This document shows, in pieces, positions 13,022-25,037 of a DNA stretch of 64,000 nt (the first letter of the stretch is position 1; each line of letters starts with the position of its first letter). The translations under genes were made by a program, and so were the position numbers. The DNA comes from Fallopia convolvulus (Eukaryota; Streptophyta; Magnoliopsida; Caryophyllales; Polygonaceae). The notes beneath the pieces were generated by a model, which was given only the letters and a program-made list of their open reading frames with translations, did no database searches and was not told where the DNA came from. The stretch is taken from contig OZ024719.1 in assembly GCA_964016875.1 (NCBI GenBank), forward strand, positions 65,543,224 through 65,607,223. Direction: 5' to 3'.

Positions 13022-15315
13022 TCTATATATATAATTAAAACCGTTAAGAATTCGAACCACCACATTGCGCCACGTCAGCTTTCGCCACATGTCGCTCCCA
13101 CATTTAGCCACATATGATTTTTCCATGTGTTATTTTTTTGTAATTTATACATTTTTAGATTTTTCCAAAATTATATGTCACATGTCAATATTATTCCACA
13201 TCACTTTTATTTTAATTACACATCATTCCAAATTCTATTATTAGGTTTTGATTCTCTTTTTCATCCCGCTGGCTTCTCTGCATTCCTCACCGTCGATTAC
13301 CTTCAACCTCCTTCTTAACCCCGATAGCCCGACTACCACAACCACATCCACATCGATCACCTACACTTTTCTATCCCTCTACCTTGCCAACGGCTTCAAC
13401 ATTTGGCCGAACTCCGATGATTACGCATGTGATCGACATTGTTGGAGCCCTTGACATCGAATCTGGTCAGGGTGTAGCAACTTCGATGGCAGATTATTAG
13501 AACATTAAAAAGTCGTTGAAAATAATGAAGTTACAACGATGAAGAATAATTTAGGAAGTAGGAGACATGTCCAATGGTGGAAGAAAGGTGGAAGTGAGTT
13601 GATTGACGAAAAACCATTGACGATATTGAAGATTTGATCGAGATAATGACTGAGTCAAAATTTACTAATATTTTATCTATTTTTTAATTTAATTATTTAG
13701 ATAGGATCAAATCATGATTGTTTATGATTCTCTTAAACTTCCAATTGTTCACGTAGTTTTTTTTTTATAATTTACGTACAAATTAAGCTAATTTATAATG
13801 TTAATTTATAAATTTGATTTTTTAGTTGTAATTTCTCATTATGATTTTTTTGATAATCTATATACATATCAACACAATTTTTTCGTCAACCCATATTGTG
13901 ATTTCTCATTACAATTATGATTTAGATAGGATTAAATTAAATCTTTAATTTTTGTTATAATTTTCCAAATATGATTTTTGTTACCAATTTACAATTGTAA
14001 TTTTCAATTACAATTTTTCCAAAATTTAAGTTGTTAGGAAAGTTTTTACTTATTCAAATTGGTTTATGTCCAAAATTTAAGCAAAGAAAGTATCTAGATA
14101 CCGAATATTTGATTTCCTATTATATAATCTTTTGAGATAACTACTCCGTAATTTACATACATATATCTTCTATAGAAATTATAAATTGAAAAAAAAAAAT
14201 CTACACAATTGAAAAAGAATATATTAAATCGGATATTGAAAGTTGGTTATGATTTTTGAATTTGGTTATAAAACATTAAGAAATCGTCAACATTTTTGTG
14301 CTTATTATATTTTTCTTTTACCAAAAATTAACATTTTTTTATATATTCTAGTTTTTGTGTTAAGATCGTCTCTTAATAAGCTCCAAATCTTTTATTTTCC
14401 TTTAGTGTAGTCATGATTTTTAATTTAAGCAAGTATCGTAACTAATGAATATGAAGTATCATATCCAATTAATTGGAGTATCATATCCAATTAATTTGTG
14501 AAATAGGTTTATCAAGTTGGGATATATGTAACTAAAATATAAATTTGAGATAATTATATAATTTATATCTTTTTTCGCTTCAAATAATATAGTATATATT
14601 TTTCTTTAAATTTTTTGGGAAATAATAATAACAAATTAAATTAACTAAAATTACGATATCAAGTTTTCAACCAATAACAATTTCAAATCAATCAAGTATG
14701 AGAAAAACGTAGATTTGAATGAGTGGTTTTCTCCATTAAAAATATAAAATATTAGATTTGTAAAAATAAAAAAATTAAAATACTTTTATTAGGATACATT
14801 TGTTACGATTTTATTGTTGTTTATTATTGGAAATGAAGGAATGGATTTTTTGTATCCAAACTGATTTGTTCAAAGAAATTCGGATCTTCATACATTATAG
14901 CTTCAATTTTAAAATTTCCAATTATGTAACATTTTAATTATTTTTGGTCATTTACTTAGATGTCAAATACCTATCCTATTTCCAAAATAGAAACTTATGT
15001 ATTAAAATTGTCTATGAATTTTGTAATCTACTAAATTTGGATGTCATGCGTTAAAAGAAATTCGGATCTTCAAACAATATAACTTTAATATTTTATCCAT
15101 TCCTTTTTTAAAATAAATTCATTATTTTTGTTAAACATGTGGATTTTTTTAATGCATACCTTTGCCTAATATAAATTAGGTTTAGATTGTTTTGGATAAT
15201 GAAAAAAATATAGTTTTAATTTTATCTAGGCAGAACATTTTTTAAAGTCGAAGTCAGTTTTGTAATTTTTAGCCTATGTGTTATTTTTATCTTTCATTTC
15301 ACCATCACTATTTAG

Positions 15316-15441
15316 GGCATGTTCGGACTACCTCACATAATGCATTATTTTACATTATAATGTTTTACATTATAATCTACATTATAATATAAAATTTTGC
15401 AATATAATGCAAATTAGGAGGTAATCCAAACGAGCTCTTAT
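15316..15441. mobile_element. Short hAT-like MITE inside the Helitron
   Basis: Imperfect terminal inverted repeats: GGGCATGTTCGGACTACC at the left and GGTAATCCAAACGAGCTCTT at the right. The interior is built of ATTATAATG/CATTATAAT words that can fold on themselves. A related hairpin element sits at 49523. No target duplication could be fixed with confidence. Confidence 0.5.
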
Positions 15442-15516
15442 TCTTTCATTGTTTATGCAGGGTAATAGGGTATGATTTATATCAAACATCATCTCAACTA
15501 GAGGCAAATATAAGAT

Positions 15517-15998
15517 AAATGTTCGTGTGATTCGATTGTGGAAGGTTTCAAAAATGGATAATTACAGTACATATGTTTCGATAGACTTAATTTTAATGGA
15601 TAGATTTAATTTTAATGGATGAAAAGGTTGTGATATACTTAAAATCTATATATATAATTAAAACCGTTAAGAATTCGAACCACCACATTGCGCCACGTCA
15701 GCTTTCGCCACATGTCGCTCCCACGTTTAGCCACATATGATTTTTCCATGTGTCATTTTTTTGTAATTTTACACATTTTTAGATTTTTCCAAAATTATAT
15801 GCCACATGTCAATATTATTTCACATCACTTTTATTTTAATTCCACAATCGAATCACACGAACATTTTTCCAAATGTTCGTGTGATTCGATTGTGGAAGGT
15901 TTCAAAAATGGATAATTACAGTACATATGTTTCGATAGATTTAATTTTAATGGATAGATTTAATTTTAATGGATGAAAAGGTTGTGATATACTTAAAA
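15517..15998 (+). repeat. Duplicated Helitron 5' end embedded between 128-bp direct repeats
   Basis: 15517-15644 and 15871-15998 are 128-bp direct repeats differing by one base (C/T in GATAGACTTAA versus GATAGATTTAA). Between them, 15645-15840 repeats the first about 195 bp of the element (13022 onward) and 15841-15870 contains a reverse-complement copy of the repeat start. Confidence 0.9.
15841..15896. repeat. Perfect 26-bp inverted repeat, 4-nt loop
   Basis: The 26 bases at 15841-15866 (TCCACAATCGAATCACACGA...) are exactly the reverse complement of 15871-15896, separated by TTCC. The right arm is the start of the 128-bp repeat, so the left arm was made by copying that start in the opposite direction. 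Confidence 0.95.
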
Positions 15999-16393
15999 TT
16001 TTGCAAATATAACCATTAATATAATTTTTATAATGTCTATATTAATTTTATTTGACATTGTTTTAGGATGATAAAATTAATACGATTATTAAAGCGGTCC
16101 TCATGGACGACTTTGCAATAATCCATGAAGGAAATGTTTTACACATTTCAAAATTTGGACTTGCATTTTATGATGCAAATTAAAAATTTATTTCTCATAC
16201 TTACAAAGTCATTTTTTATCATAATATAATCTGTAAACCATGTTCTTCTACATTTATTTTTATTAATGGATTCAATTTTATACCATTTGCCAAAATTCTA
16301 GATTAATTTTTGGATGTTAAGTAGTCATTTCAGTAAGTATTTTAATAAGTAATAGTTTATAATAATTCGCGCAGGGCGCGGGTATTACGCTAG

Positions 16394-16759
16394 TAGAGAA
16401 TATAGTAAAACCACATGAGAAGGCAAATGGTGGTTATGAGAGGGGTATTTTGGGGGAATGGAACACGAAAAATAGATTTGAGGTGATTGCTTGAAAAAGA
16501 AGAAAAATGAACACACGGAACGAACGAGGTCCGCATTTTATTTTTCCTCCCCAACTCGTAGTTGGTCGACCCGAGCCACCCAAAAGCCGGTAACGACCCG
16601 ACTCGACTTGACCTGTGACCTATTACAATTCGAACCCGACTCGACTTGAATCTAAAATGGTCCGACTTGACCCGACCTGATTGATAAGTCTACTAGTTTG
16701 TGTTCGTTTGCTTAAATTATTTAGTTTTTTAATATCAAGATATAACCCATCATTACAAC
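16394..16759. other. Spacer between Helitron and hAT element
   Basis: No gene. 16555-16680 is unusually rich in repeats of CGACCCGA/ACCCGACTCGACTTGA, resembling subterminal repeat clusters of hAT elements, so the dead hAT may extend further left than the terminal repeat I chose. Confidence 0.4.
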
Positions 16760-19547
16760 TAGAGGTGTGATCGGTTCCAATTCCTCGGAACCCCGGAACC
16801 GAGACATGCGGTTCCGGTTCCGGTTTGGTTCCAGTTTTTTCGTTTCCGGTTCGGTTTCGTAGCCGGTTCCTGGACCAGTTCCGGTTCCGGTTCAGTTCGG
16901 TTCCATCAAATGTGAAAAAAAAACAATCGACTTTTCTGCTCAAACCGCGATCGCGGTTGCCTTTTTGCGGTCGCGGGAAGTCGGTCGCGATCGCGTTGTT
17001 AGAGCACCGCGGTCGTGGTCCGTCCGCTGCGATCGCGGTTTGTGGTTCTAATGGCTAATTTAGCCTATTTCAACCGGTTTGGGAAGAGAAGGGGTGGGAG
17101 AAGAAGGGCTTGAACTTGATTTAAGTTGCCTACGTATCCTCTAGGGGTCATAGAGGAATCAAAGCCCTCGTAGTTCTATTACCTTCGATATGAAACCCCG
17201 TTTGACAACTTACCTAAGACGACCCGACGGAACCGGCGGAAGAAGCTTGGCTTGCATCGTTCTCTATTACATCATCGGATGACTTCGTATAGTTCATTGA
17301 TTGTAATCTAATTTCCACTCTCTTCCAATCGTCCACACAAACTTGGGCTTCCAATGCTTCGGGTGCCAATCTTGATCTCCTATCGTCTAAGATGTGGTCG
17401 CCTTGGCTAAACATTTAATCCACCGCTACCGTTGAAGTTGGAATGGCAAGTACTTGAGCGGCGATCCTTGCTAGTGCTGGATATGTGTTCTTGTGTTGCT
17501 TCCACCAATCTAAAATGTCAAAATCATCTATAAACTCAAAGGTAGTGGTTAGATAAGTATCGAGCTTCGTATGTGAGCTCGTGAATCTCGGTTTTTTGTA
17601 AGATTTTGCAACATACGAGACCCGGCGGATAGAAAAGAACGACGAGATGAGGAGGACGATGGGGGCGTAGAAGGAACCTCACCACCCGTGCTATAAGTCT
17701 TGTACAAATCATAGATAAGAGATTTAACACGTTATATAATGACATCAACATTGCAATTTCTATCATAATGTTCTTCTTCTAAATTTAAAAACTCATAGTA
17801 TTGATACAAAGTATCTTGCAAACCTTGCATCTTAAATCTTGGATCAAAAACACAAGCAACAAGATAATTATCGGGAATATATTTGTAATAGTTCAACCAT
17901 TTCCTCTTCATATGTAAAATACCTTCAACAATGTCAGGTCGGTCGGGTTGTGAAAGCCCTTCCTTAAAGGCACCCGCAACATACAAAGCTTCAACAACAA
18001 ACTAATGAGCAATTGGTGTATATGTTTGACTAAATGTATAAGTTACATCATTAAAAACTTGTAAAATCTCCACAATATCATAGCAAATATCCCAACAAGC
18101 TTCAATTGCTTGTGAACCCAAGATATGTTGAGCGGCAAAGGAAGCTAAAAGTTCTTTATAACGTAAACATTGATGAAGTAATTTATAAGTAGAATTCCAA
18201 CGATGACCGACATCTTTTGAAAAAAGTATGGGTTTAACATCATTCGATTTACAAAACCTCCCCAAATCACTTTTGACATTCTTTTTTAACCAAATAAAGC
18301 TAACAACATACTTAATATGCTCAAGATATGACATTAAAAGTGTCAAACCATCTTGAACACATAAGTTTAAAATATGGCAAGAATATCTTACATGAAAGTA
18401 TTTGTTTCCAAAAACCGGTTGACAAACTTGAATCAATTCACTAATAGAAGCGGTGTTGTTAGATGCATTATCAAAAGAAATAGTGAAAACTAGATGAAGT
18501 AGTCTATACTCATCTAAAATAGCTCGTATAATGTTACAAATATTTGAAGCGGTATGTGCCCCATGCCCCCATCAAATACTCGAAAACCCAAAATTCGTTT
18601 TTGCATGTGAAAATGATCATCAATATAATGACATGTATTACCCATGTATGAATGTGATTGATAGTTATCACTTCAAATATCACTACAAATAGAAACACGA
18701 ATATCATTTTGAGCAAAAAACCGAGACAACTCCCTTAAGATTCGCATATACTTTATAGACATTTTTCCTAATTGTTTTTCTTGTTGTTCGTTTATAAGCG
18801 GGTATCATGTATACCCACACATTCCGCAAATTGAAATGACAAATGATCAACACAAATAGCTTCGGACAAATCATAAACACTACGCTCATGATTATAAGTA
18901 AACAAGGGAGATTGAGAGGAAGAACTTGCTAACCCCAAAGTCGAAATTTATGTTTGACCTCGCATCATGCCCAACTTGTCCAAGTGTTTTTCCTTCAAAT
19001 GCCTATTCAAAGTGCCATAACCTCCACTGCGCTTCCATTTGTACTTCGAGGGACAATAGTTGCATTTGACAACATACCGGTCTAGTGTATCCAATACGTT
19101 GCCTTTGGTGAAGTGCTTTGTGAAAATGTCGGATTGCAACACCTTTGCGGTTTGACTAGCAGTAGATGCCCCCTCATCCTCTTCCTCCTCATGGACCTCA
19201 TCCTCGTCGGTGTGTTGCTCATCGCCCTTCTCATTGCCTTGTGGACCTTGGTTATCAATAGGAGCGGAAGGAGGAACTTGTGGAGGAATGGGCATAAGCA
19301 TAGACATATGTGGATAAGGTGGTTGTGGTTGATAAGCATTACTGCATTAGGATTCATTTGACTTTCTTGTGAACCACCAGCACCACCATAGAATTGCTCG
19401 GCCAACAAATCAATAAAGCTTTGACCTTAGTTTTTCATGTTTCAAAAAGATTCAGGAATTGGAGCAAAAGGAGCTTGAATTGGGCCGAACATGCCTAGCC
19501 CAAATCACTAAGCCCAACAACGCAAGTCGCATAATTTCACATCTATA
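16760..19547 (-). mobile_element. hAT-superfamily DNA transposon, inactive
   Basis: Candidate terminal inverted repeats are TAGAGGTGTGA (16760-16770) and TCACATCTATA (19537-19547), which match as TAGAGGTGTGA against TATAGATGTGA (9 of 11). Just inside the left end are many GGTTCCGG repeats, typical of hAT subterminal regions. A broken transposase lies between the ends on the minus strand. I could not find an 8-bp target duplication, so the ends are provisional. Confidence 0.7.
17214..19307 (-). pseudogene. hAT transposase (BED-finger, RICESLEEPER-like), broken
   Basis: Read from high to low coordinates. A BED zinc finger lies at about 18960-19110 (CNYCPSKYKWKRSGGYG, then LNRHLKEKH). Catalytic-core fragments are at 18002-18436 (with SCHILNLCVQDG and VGHRWNSTYKLLHQCLRYK) and 17732-17986 (VACVFDPRFKMQGL). 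The C-terminal dimerisation domain is at 17214-17520 (DWWKQHKNTYPALARIAAQV, then MFSQGDHILDDRRSRLAPE). The frame is broken repeatedly, including a TAA directly before MFSQGD near 17414-17417 and several breaks at 17540-17730 and 18440-18950. A family member would be about 650-700 aa in one frame, so this copy is dead. Its C-terminal domain is conserved enough to suggest moderate age. Confidence 0.9.
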
Positions 19548-21837
19548 GTTTCTACACCAATATTTGTCCCTTTCTCTGTCTCTCATGTACTTCCTCTTCC
19601 CCATCTCTAAGCTCAACTGAAATAATTGTATACATCATGAGTTGTAAAACGAGCAAACTCCCAAAAATTTCAGACCACTTGATGAGCATCATGAAGAAAT
19701 GTAACATATGTCGTGTTTTAATTATGATTTCACTCGTTGACTTGTTCCAGATTACTTTTACTCTCCTTACACAGTATTAGCTCAATTCAATTCATATGAT
19801 ATCTCGATAAGTTTAGGCTGATAAGTCGAATCTCCCACTTTGTAAAAATTAATCTAGTTATCAAAAAATATATAGAGAGAGTAAAAAGCAACACGTTTTC
19901 TTTTAATTTACTTTTCATACTAATCATCGATATTCATTCCTTTTTTGCTCTATAACAAGTACTTAGGTCATTACAACAAACGAGCTGAGGGAGATCAAGC
20001 TCATGGTCATAAAATGTCATGCATCCTCATGTAAGTTCCACGTACACAACATTAACGAAAAAAGCCATCTACACTTGAAAAACCAAAGTTTTCGATCAGT
20101 TTGGTTCAATTCATTGGTTCAAGTAAATCAAGCTTCTAAAACCACAACTAAACAGGCCCTCCCTTGTATGCAAAATCATAAAACTTGAAATGATGCTAAT
20201 TAGGTTAAACCAATAAATTTTGGTTTTATCCTGTTTATGTTGATGGATGCACATTGATTTCACTGTAAATCCTACTCACCTACCAAGCAATTTTGACAAC
20301 ACATACATCTTAAAGAGGGTAAAAATTAAAACCTCTTTACGTGTTTGTGTTGTTTAATTCAAACTTGCTCATGATGATCGACATTGAGCCGTGAGAGAAG
20401 GGTGGAATATGATCGGTCAAGACTGCATTATGTTTTCTTTAGAAATTTCTTTTTACAAAATATTTAACAATCAATATATAAGTTTACCATATAGTTTAAT
20501 TTTGCACGAACCGATATCTCACTGTTTTAATAGCATATATAATAATTGAAGTTGTGAGATCCAACCCTCAAGGCCCAAGCATACTGCATACAGCAATATA
20601 CGTACCCTTAATTGATGTGAAAGATCAAAAGAAACCTAGTGATCGATTAGAGAGTTGAAAAGTATTATATGACTAAGATCGAGAGTGGTAAGCACCCATC
20701 TTTTTATTAGGTCTTTTCTCTCAAAGGCCATTGTTTGAATGATTAGGGGTGCTAAATTCAACCAGAATCAACGGTTAGGAGAGGGCGCCTATTTCTTTCT
20801 TTATTTTTATTTGTTTTATCTAGAGTTGTATATGAGTTTTTCTAAGACTTTGATCTCTCTAATTGAAGCGTTATTAGTGTACAAAAATTCGTCTTCAATG
20901 TACTGATTGAATACTCCCTTCTTTATCTTCCATTTCAAGCTCCTCCCTTCTTCACATTCATCTTCCGTTTCAAGCTTCTTTTCAACCTAAAACCTGCAAA
21001 ACAATGGACACAAGGAGCAGGGACCCCCTAATCTACCTCCGATGTCTAAGTCAGAAGAGCAATTGTCGAAAAAATCGAGGTAAAGAATAAGACTTGTGTG
21101 CGAGCTCGGCGAATATGAGATGCTCATTATACATGGCAAAGACATGTATTTATAATGGAGGGGAGGGAGATAGAAGGTCAAACCTATCTCTTTTTTCGGT
21201 TGAATCAAAAACTCTATCTCTAAGGTGCAAGAGCTTATATTGATGGTATTTGACGTTTATGGCTTTGACGTTTATGTTGATGGTAACTTATCATGAGCTA
21301 AAATCGTCCCAACGTTGTAGAAGGTGCAAGAGCTTTAATGGTGAGAGCCTGAGAGGAGATTACGGATAATTAGCTTTCATGGTAAAAGGAGGAGGAAGAA
21401 GAAAGAGAACCTGTTATAAGTTGACCTGGTTTTAGGCATAATTGAGCTCTGTGGTTTATCAATGGGAGTCTTGTTATTAGGTGACCCAGTTTTAGGCATA
21501 ATTTTTTGAAAAAGTGAGAGGCAAAAGGTCATTTAGCACTTTTTAACGAAAATACAGACGGAATCGACGACTGAGTAATCCTCCGCAAAGAAAAAATATT
21601 TAGCGAATGTGTCCAAATAATATCAAATTGGCCTTGTTTCACTTAAAAGGCAAAAAATACTTTACATTTAAAATTGCATTTTAAAATTCTTGAAATACGT
21701 GCACTTTTTTCTATTTTTTAGTGGTTGAGTTTTTTTTTTAAATGCATATATATTTAACAAGTGGTTAAACACAAAAACTTAATTTAATATATTTCCCACA
21801 AGTCCCATCTGTCTCTCTGACCCGTAGCCCTTCTACT
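19548..21837. other. Intergenic, no supported gene
   Basis: AT-rich, no domain-bearing reading frame on either strand. A short repeat TTTGACGTTTATG occurs twice near 21248-21276. Confidence 0.6.
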
Positions 21838-21925
21838 TGTATATATAAGCAAAACCCAGAACCCTAACTCATCATATAGAAAGCACTTGTAGCTCCATGA
21901 CTTGTATCGATCAATATGGCGTAGT
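21838..21925 (+). promoter_or_regulatory. Promoter and leader-like block, cut by a transposon
   Basis: TATATATAA at 21840-21848 is followed by a C/A-rich stretch (AGCAAAACCCAGAACCCTAA, then CTCATC) of the kind seen in plant 5' leaders. It is preceded by a CT-rich block (CATCTGTCTCTCTGACCCG). About 75 bp downstream a transposon end begins. The next plus-strand gene is the LITTLE ZIPPER gene at 25038, so this may be its original promoter; that link is inference. Confidence 0.4.
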
Positions 21926-22014
21926 CAGGAATGTTAGTCACTGGGGGCTAAATTTTTTTGAGTAATTTTTTTTTGCTTTTTTCGCCAGGAGTTTTTTTTT
22001 AATATAGAAAAAAA

Positions 22015-23730
22015 CTAGTTGATGTACCCGTGTCTTACACGGGTCTATAATAGTAATATATATTTTAAATACATATATAGATTTATATATGATTTAATAT
22101 TATAAATTGAATATTATGAATTATTTTACAAAAATTCAAATGTAATAATTATGTTCCTAATATTTTAAAAAATAGTAATATTATGTTCTTAAAATTCAAA
22201 AGATATTTTTATATTGAAGATTATGTTTCTATCACTTGCCAAATTTTAAGATCTCTAAATATAATTATACATTAGTAATATTATTGAATTTTAAAAAATA
22301 TTTTATAAGAAATATTATGTTCATCAATAATTTTATGATCTCTAAAAATAACTGTATATTAGTAATATTATTATATTAAAAAAATTATTTCATAATAAGA
22401 GTATGTTTCTTGCCAAATATTAAGATATTTAAATATAATTGTATATTACTATATTAGTAATAGTAGTAACATTAATATAATTAATAAAACTATTCCATAA
22501 TGAATTACACTCCAAACACAACTTGCCAAAATTTAAGATCTCTAAATATAATTATATATTAATAATATAAAGAATATTATTAAAATATAAAGATTGTAAA
22601 TAATTAAATAAATGAAGGGTAAGAAGATAAATGGAAAAATTAAAATACCTATGTGGCATAGTTAAGACGACGACACATAAGATAGGGCGATTCGACTTTA
22701 GTTATATTAAATTGATGATAATGGCATTACAATTTTTGTAAATATTATTGTTTATCGATATCAATTAATAATTTATAATAAATATCAAAGACCATGTACA
22801 AATAATATTGATTTTTTTAGATAAATTATATGTTAATAACATATATGGTCGTAAAGATAAAATAGTATATATTATTCCAAAACATCAAAGATCACAAAGT
22901 AATACATTGTGTATAAATATTATATATTTGTAAAAATATACTACTTGACAAAATTTAAAATAAATAGTCAAAGATCACGTATTAATAATACTAAAAACTA
23001 AAAAAAATATATGTCATTAAAATATATGGTCATAAAGATGAAATAATAAATATTATTGTAAAATATCAAAGGTTACATATGTTGTTTATATATATATTAT
23101 AGAGTTTGTTTCATTTGAACCAAACTCCACTCATATATTATATATATTTAAGGATATGCTTTACAAAATTTATGACATATTATCTCACTTACTAATAATA
23201 TTAAAAAACTTAAAATACTATATGATATTAAAATATATGGCTTTAATATATACGCTATCAAACATCACGTACTAATAATATTGAAAAAAAGATTAAAAAG
23301 TTACATGATAATAAAATATATGGCCATAAAGATGAAATAGTAAATTTTATTTTAAAATATCAAAGATCACGTACTAATACATTGTATAAAGTTATTATAT
23401 ATTCTAAAGTATATGCTTTGAAGAAATATATGGCCATAAAAAATAGTAGATATTATTTTAAGATATCAAAGATAATGTACATATTTACATTGTGTACAAT
23501 TATTATATATTCTTATGGCTACACTTGCCAAATTTTAACATATATTGTGTGAAATTATAAGATTAGAGTATTTCTAAAAATAATTATATATTTAGATATA
23601 TTTAAGGATTGCAAATATTAAAAAGAACGAAGGGTAAAGAGGTAATTGAAAAAATTAAAACGCCTATGTGGCATAGTTAAAACGACGACGCGTAGGATAG
23701 AGGGATTCGAGTTTAGTAATAGTATATAGA
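22015..23730 (-). mobile_element. Non-autonomous Helitron (1.7 kb), with an internal second 5' end
   Basis: On the minus strand the 5' end is TCTATATACTATTACTAAAC after A (plus-strand T at 23731). The 3' end is hairpin CCCGTG-TAAGA-CACGGG (22027-22043) then TACATCAACTAG ending at 22015, with T following (A at 22014). All Helitron signatures are present and no coding sequence is seen. The 5' subterminal block recurs inside at about 22646-22712. The interior is over 80% A+T and contains at least four diverged copies of a unit containing ATATATGG(C/T)CATAAAGATGAAATA and ATATCAAAGATCACGTA (near 22840, 23025, 23320, 23430). Confidence 0.85.
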
Positions 23731-23881
23731 TTGTGTTTTTCTATATACTATAAAAAAATTATATAGAATATTTTTATTTTTTCATAAAATTTAGTAATTT
23801 TCGGTATAAAAAACCAGTTTAATTTATTTTATATATATGAAAAAAATAATCTTCTTTTTCTGACAACATAAACTAGTTTTT

Positions 23882-24092
23882 ACTCCCTCCGTTTAGTTCT
23901 ATTTATCTTTATAGTATAATGCACATACGTCATATTCTTACTAAATAGTTTTTTTATTAAATTTATATTAATAAAAGGTGAATGGTGGATACATTAAATG
24001 TGTCTTACTTTTGATTGGATAAATACAAAGGATAATATTGAAAAATTTTGGACAAAATACGTAGAAGGACAAATAAAACTAAACAAAAAATT
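23882..24092. mobile_element. Stowaway-like MITE, degenerate
   Basis: The left end CTCCCTCCGTTTAGTTCTAT follows TA and matches the Stowaway (Tc1/mariner) terminal consensus. The right side has the inverted partner GGACAAATAAAACTAAAC, complementary to the inner part of the left end, but lacks a clean GGAGGGAG terminus. About 200 bp, AT-rich, no coding sequence. Confidence 0.45.
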
Positions 24093-24245
24093 AAGTCTAG
24101 ATGAACAAATAGATCAAACTAAAAAGAGAGAATATCAAATAATATACTACCGATTTTTTATTATTTTTTTAAAAAAAAATTATTTTTTTTAAAAATTCCA
24201 TTGGGGTTTGTAGCCCCCACTGGGCATGGGGTAGCTCCGCCCCTG

Positions 24246-25037
24246 ATCTCTTGTGAACATCCAATCCTCTGGCCTATCTTCTTATTAGTTAGATATATCT
24301 ACTACTCCACTCTCCAGGGTCCAGGGCGAAGAGATGTGTTATAGCGAAAGAGAATGGAAACCTGAATCACATTGTCTCCACTTCAATATTCGCATGATGT
24401 TGCACCAAAGATCAAGGATTCAAATTCACCGATTCACAACAAGGTATCTTATATCTTATATCTTATATCTTATATATATTAAATGCATGAATGCATAATT
24501 AATTTCCTCAAATAAGTAACAAATTTTATATCATTTCTTAGAATATATATCCCACAAGAGTTCATCTTTTTCATATAAATTTAAGTTCAAGTAAATCATT
24601 TTATAGTGTGGAAGTGCGCCAAATTTATATTCATGATTTTGAGTTTCATATTCATAGTTTTGTATGACTGTATTTATATTTTTGAGCTTTATATATATTC
24701 ATTATGTTGAGTTACTCAATTTTATAAATATACAACTTAAAAATATAATTATGTAACTCTATAACCATGATAAAGAGATGGAATATTAAGAAAATTTCTA
24801 AAATACAACAATATAAAATATGAAGATACGACTTATAAACATAAATAGAGTGTAATATGAAAAGAATGAATATATAACTCAAAAGTATGAATACAGTCAT
24901 ACAAAATCATGAATATACAACTCAAAATCATGAATATATTTCATATATATTTATTGAAGATTATTTTACTAATGAAGGTTGACAACGTGTAAACACTATA
25001 TATATATAGGGGAAAATGGGAAAAGAAAAGAAAGGAG
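24246..25037 (+). promoter_or_regulatory. Upstream region or possible leader exon of the LITTLE ZIPPER gene
   Basis: 24246-24443 has balanced composition and reads like transcribed leader, ending in a plausible donor (CAACAAG|GTATCTT at 24443/24444). 24445-24476 is a TATCT/TATAT microsatellite. The rest is AT-rich and could be an intron ending at ATATATATAG (to 25009), or that same AT tract (24997-25008) could be a TATA region. I cannot decide between these from sequence alone. Confidence 0.35.

Larger units (their letters stand above)
13022..16393 (+). mobile_element. Non-autonomous Helitron (3.37 kb)
   Basis: The 5' terminus is TCTATATATATAATTAAAAC after an A at 13021. The 3' terminus is a GC hairpin (CGCGC-AGG-GCGCG, 16368-16380) followed by GGTATTACGCTAG ending at 16393, with T next. 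An insertion between A and T, a TC start, a short hairpin about 10 bp before the end and a CTRR terminus are the Helitron hallmarks. No Rep/helicase coding sequence is present, so it is non-autonomous. The interior is AT-rich without a recognisable captured gene. A second copy of its 5' end lies at 15645. Confidence 0.88.
21926..24245. mobile_element. hAT-like non-autonomous element hosting nested insertions
   Basis: The right end reads inward from 24245 as CAGGGGCGGAGCTACCCC, then CCCAGTGGGGGCTACAAA. The left end begins CAGGAATG (21926), then CACTGGGGGCTAAAT. CAGGGGCGGA ends with a GTGGGGGCT block are common in plant hAT-like non-autonomous elements. The left repeat is eroded and no 8-bp target duplication is evident. 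Excluding the nested Helitron the element would be about 600 bp. Confidence 0.5.
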
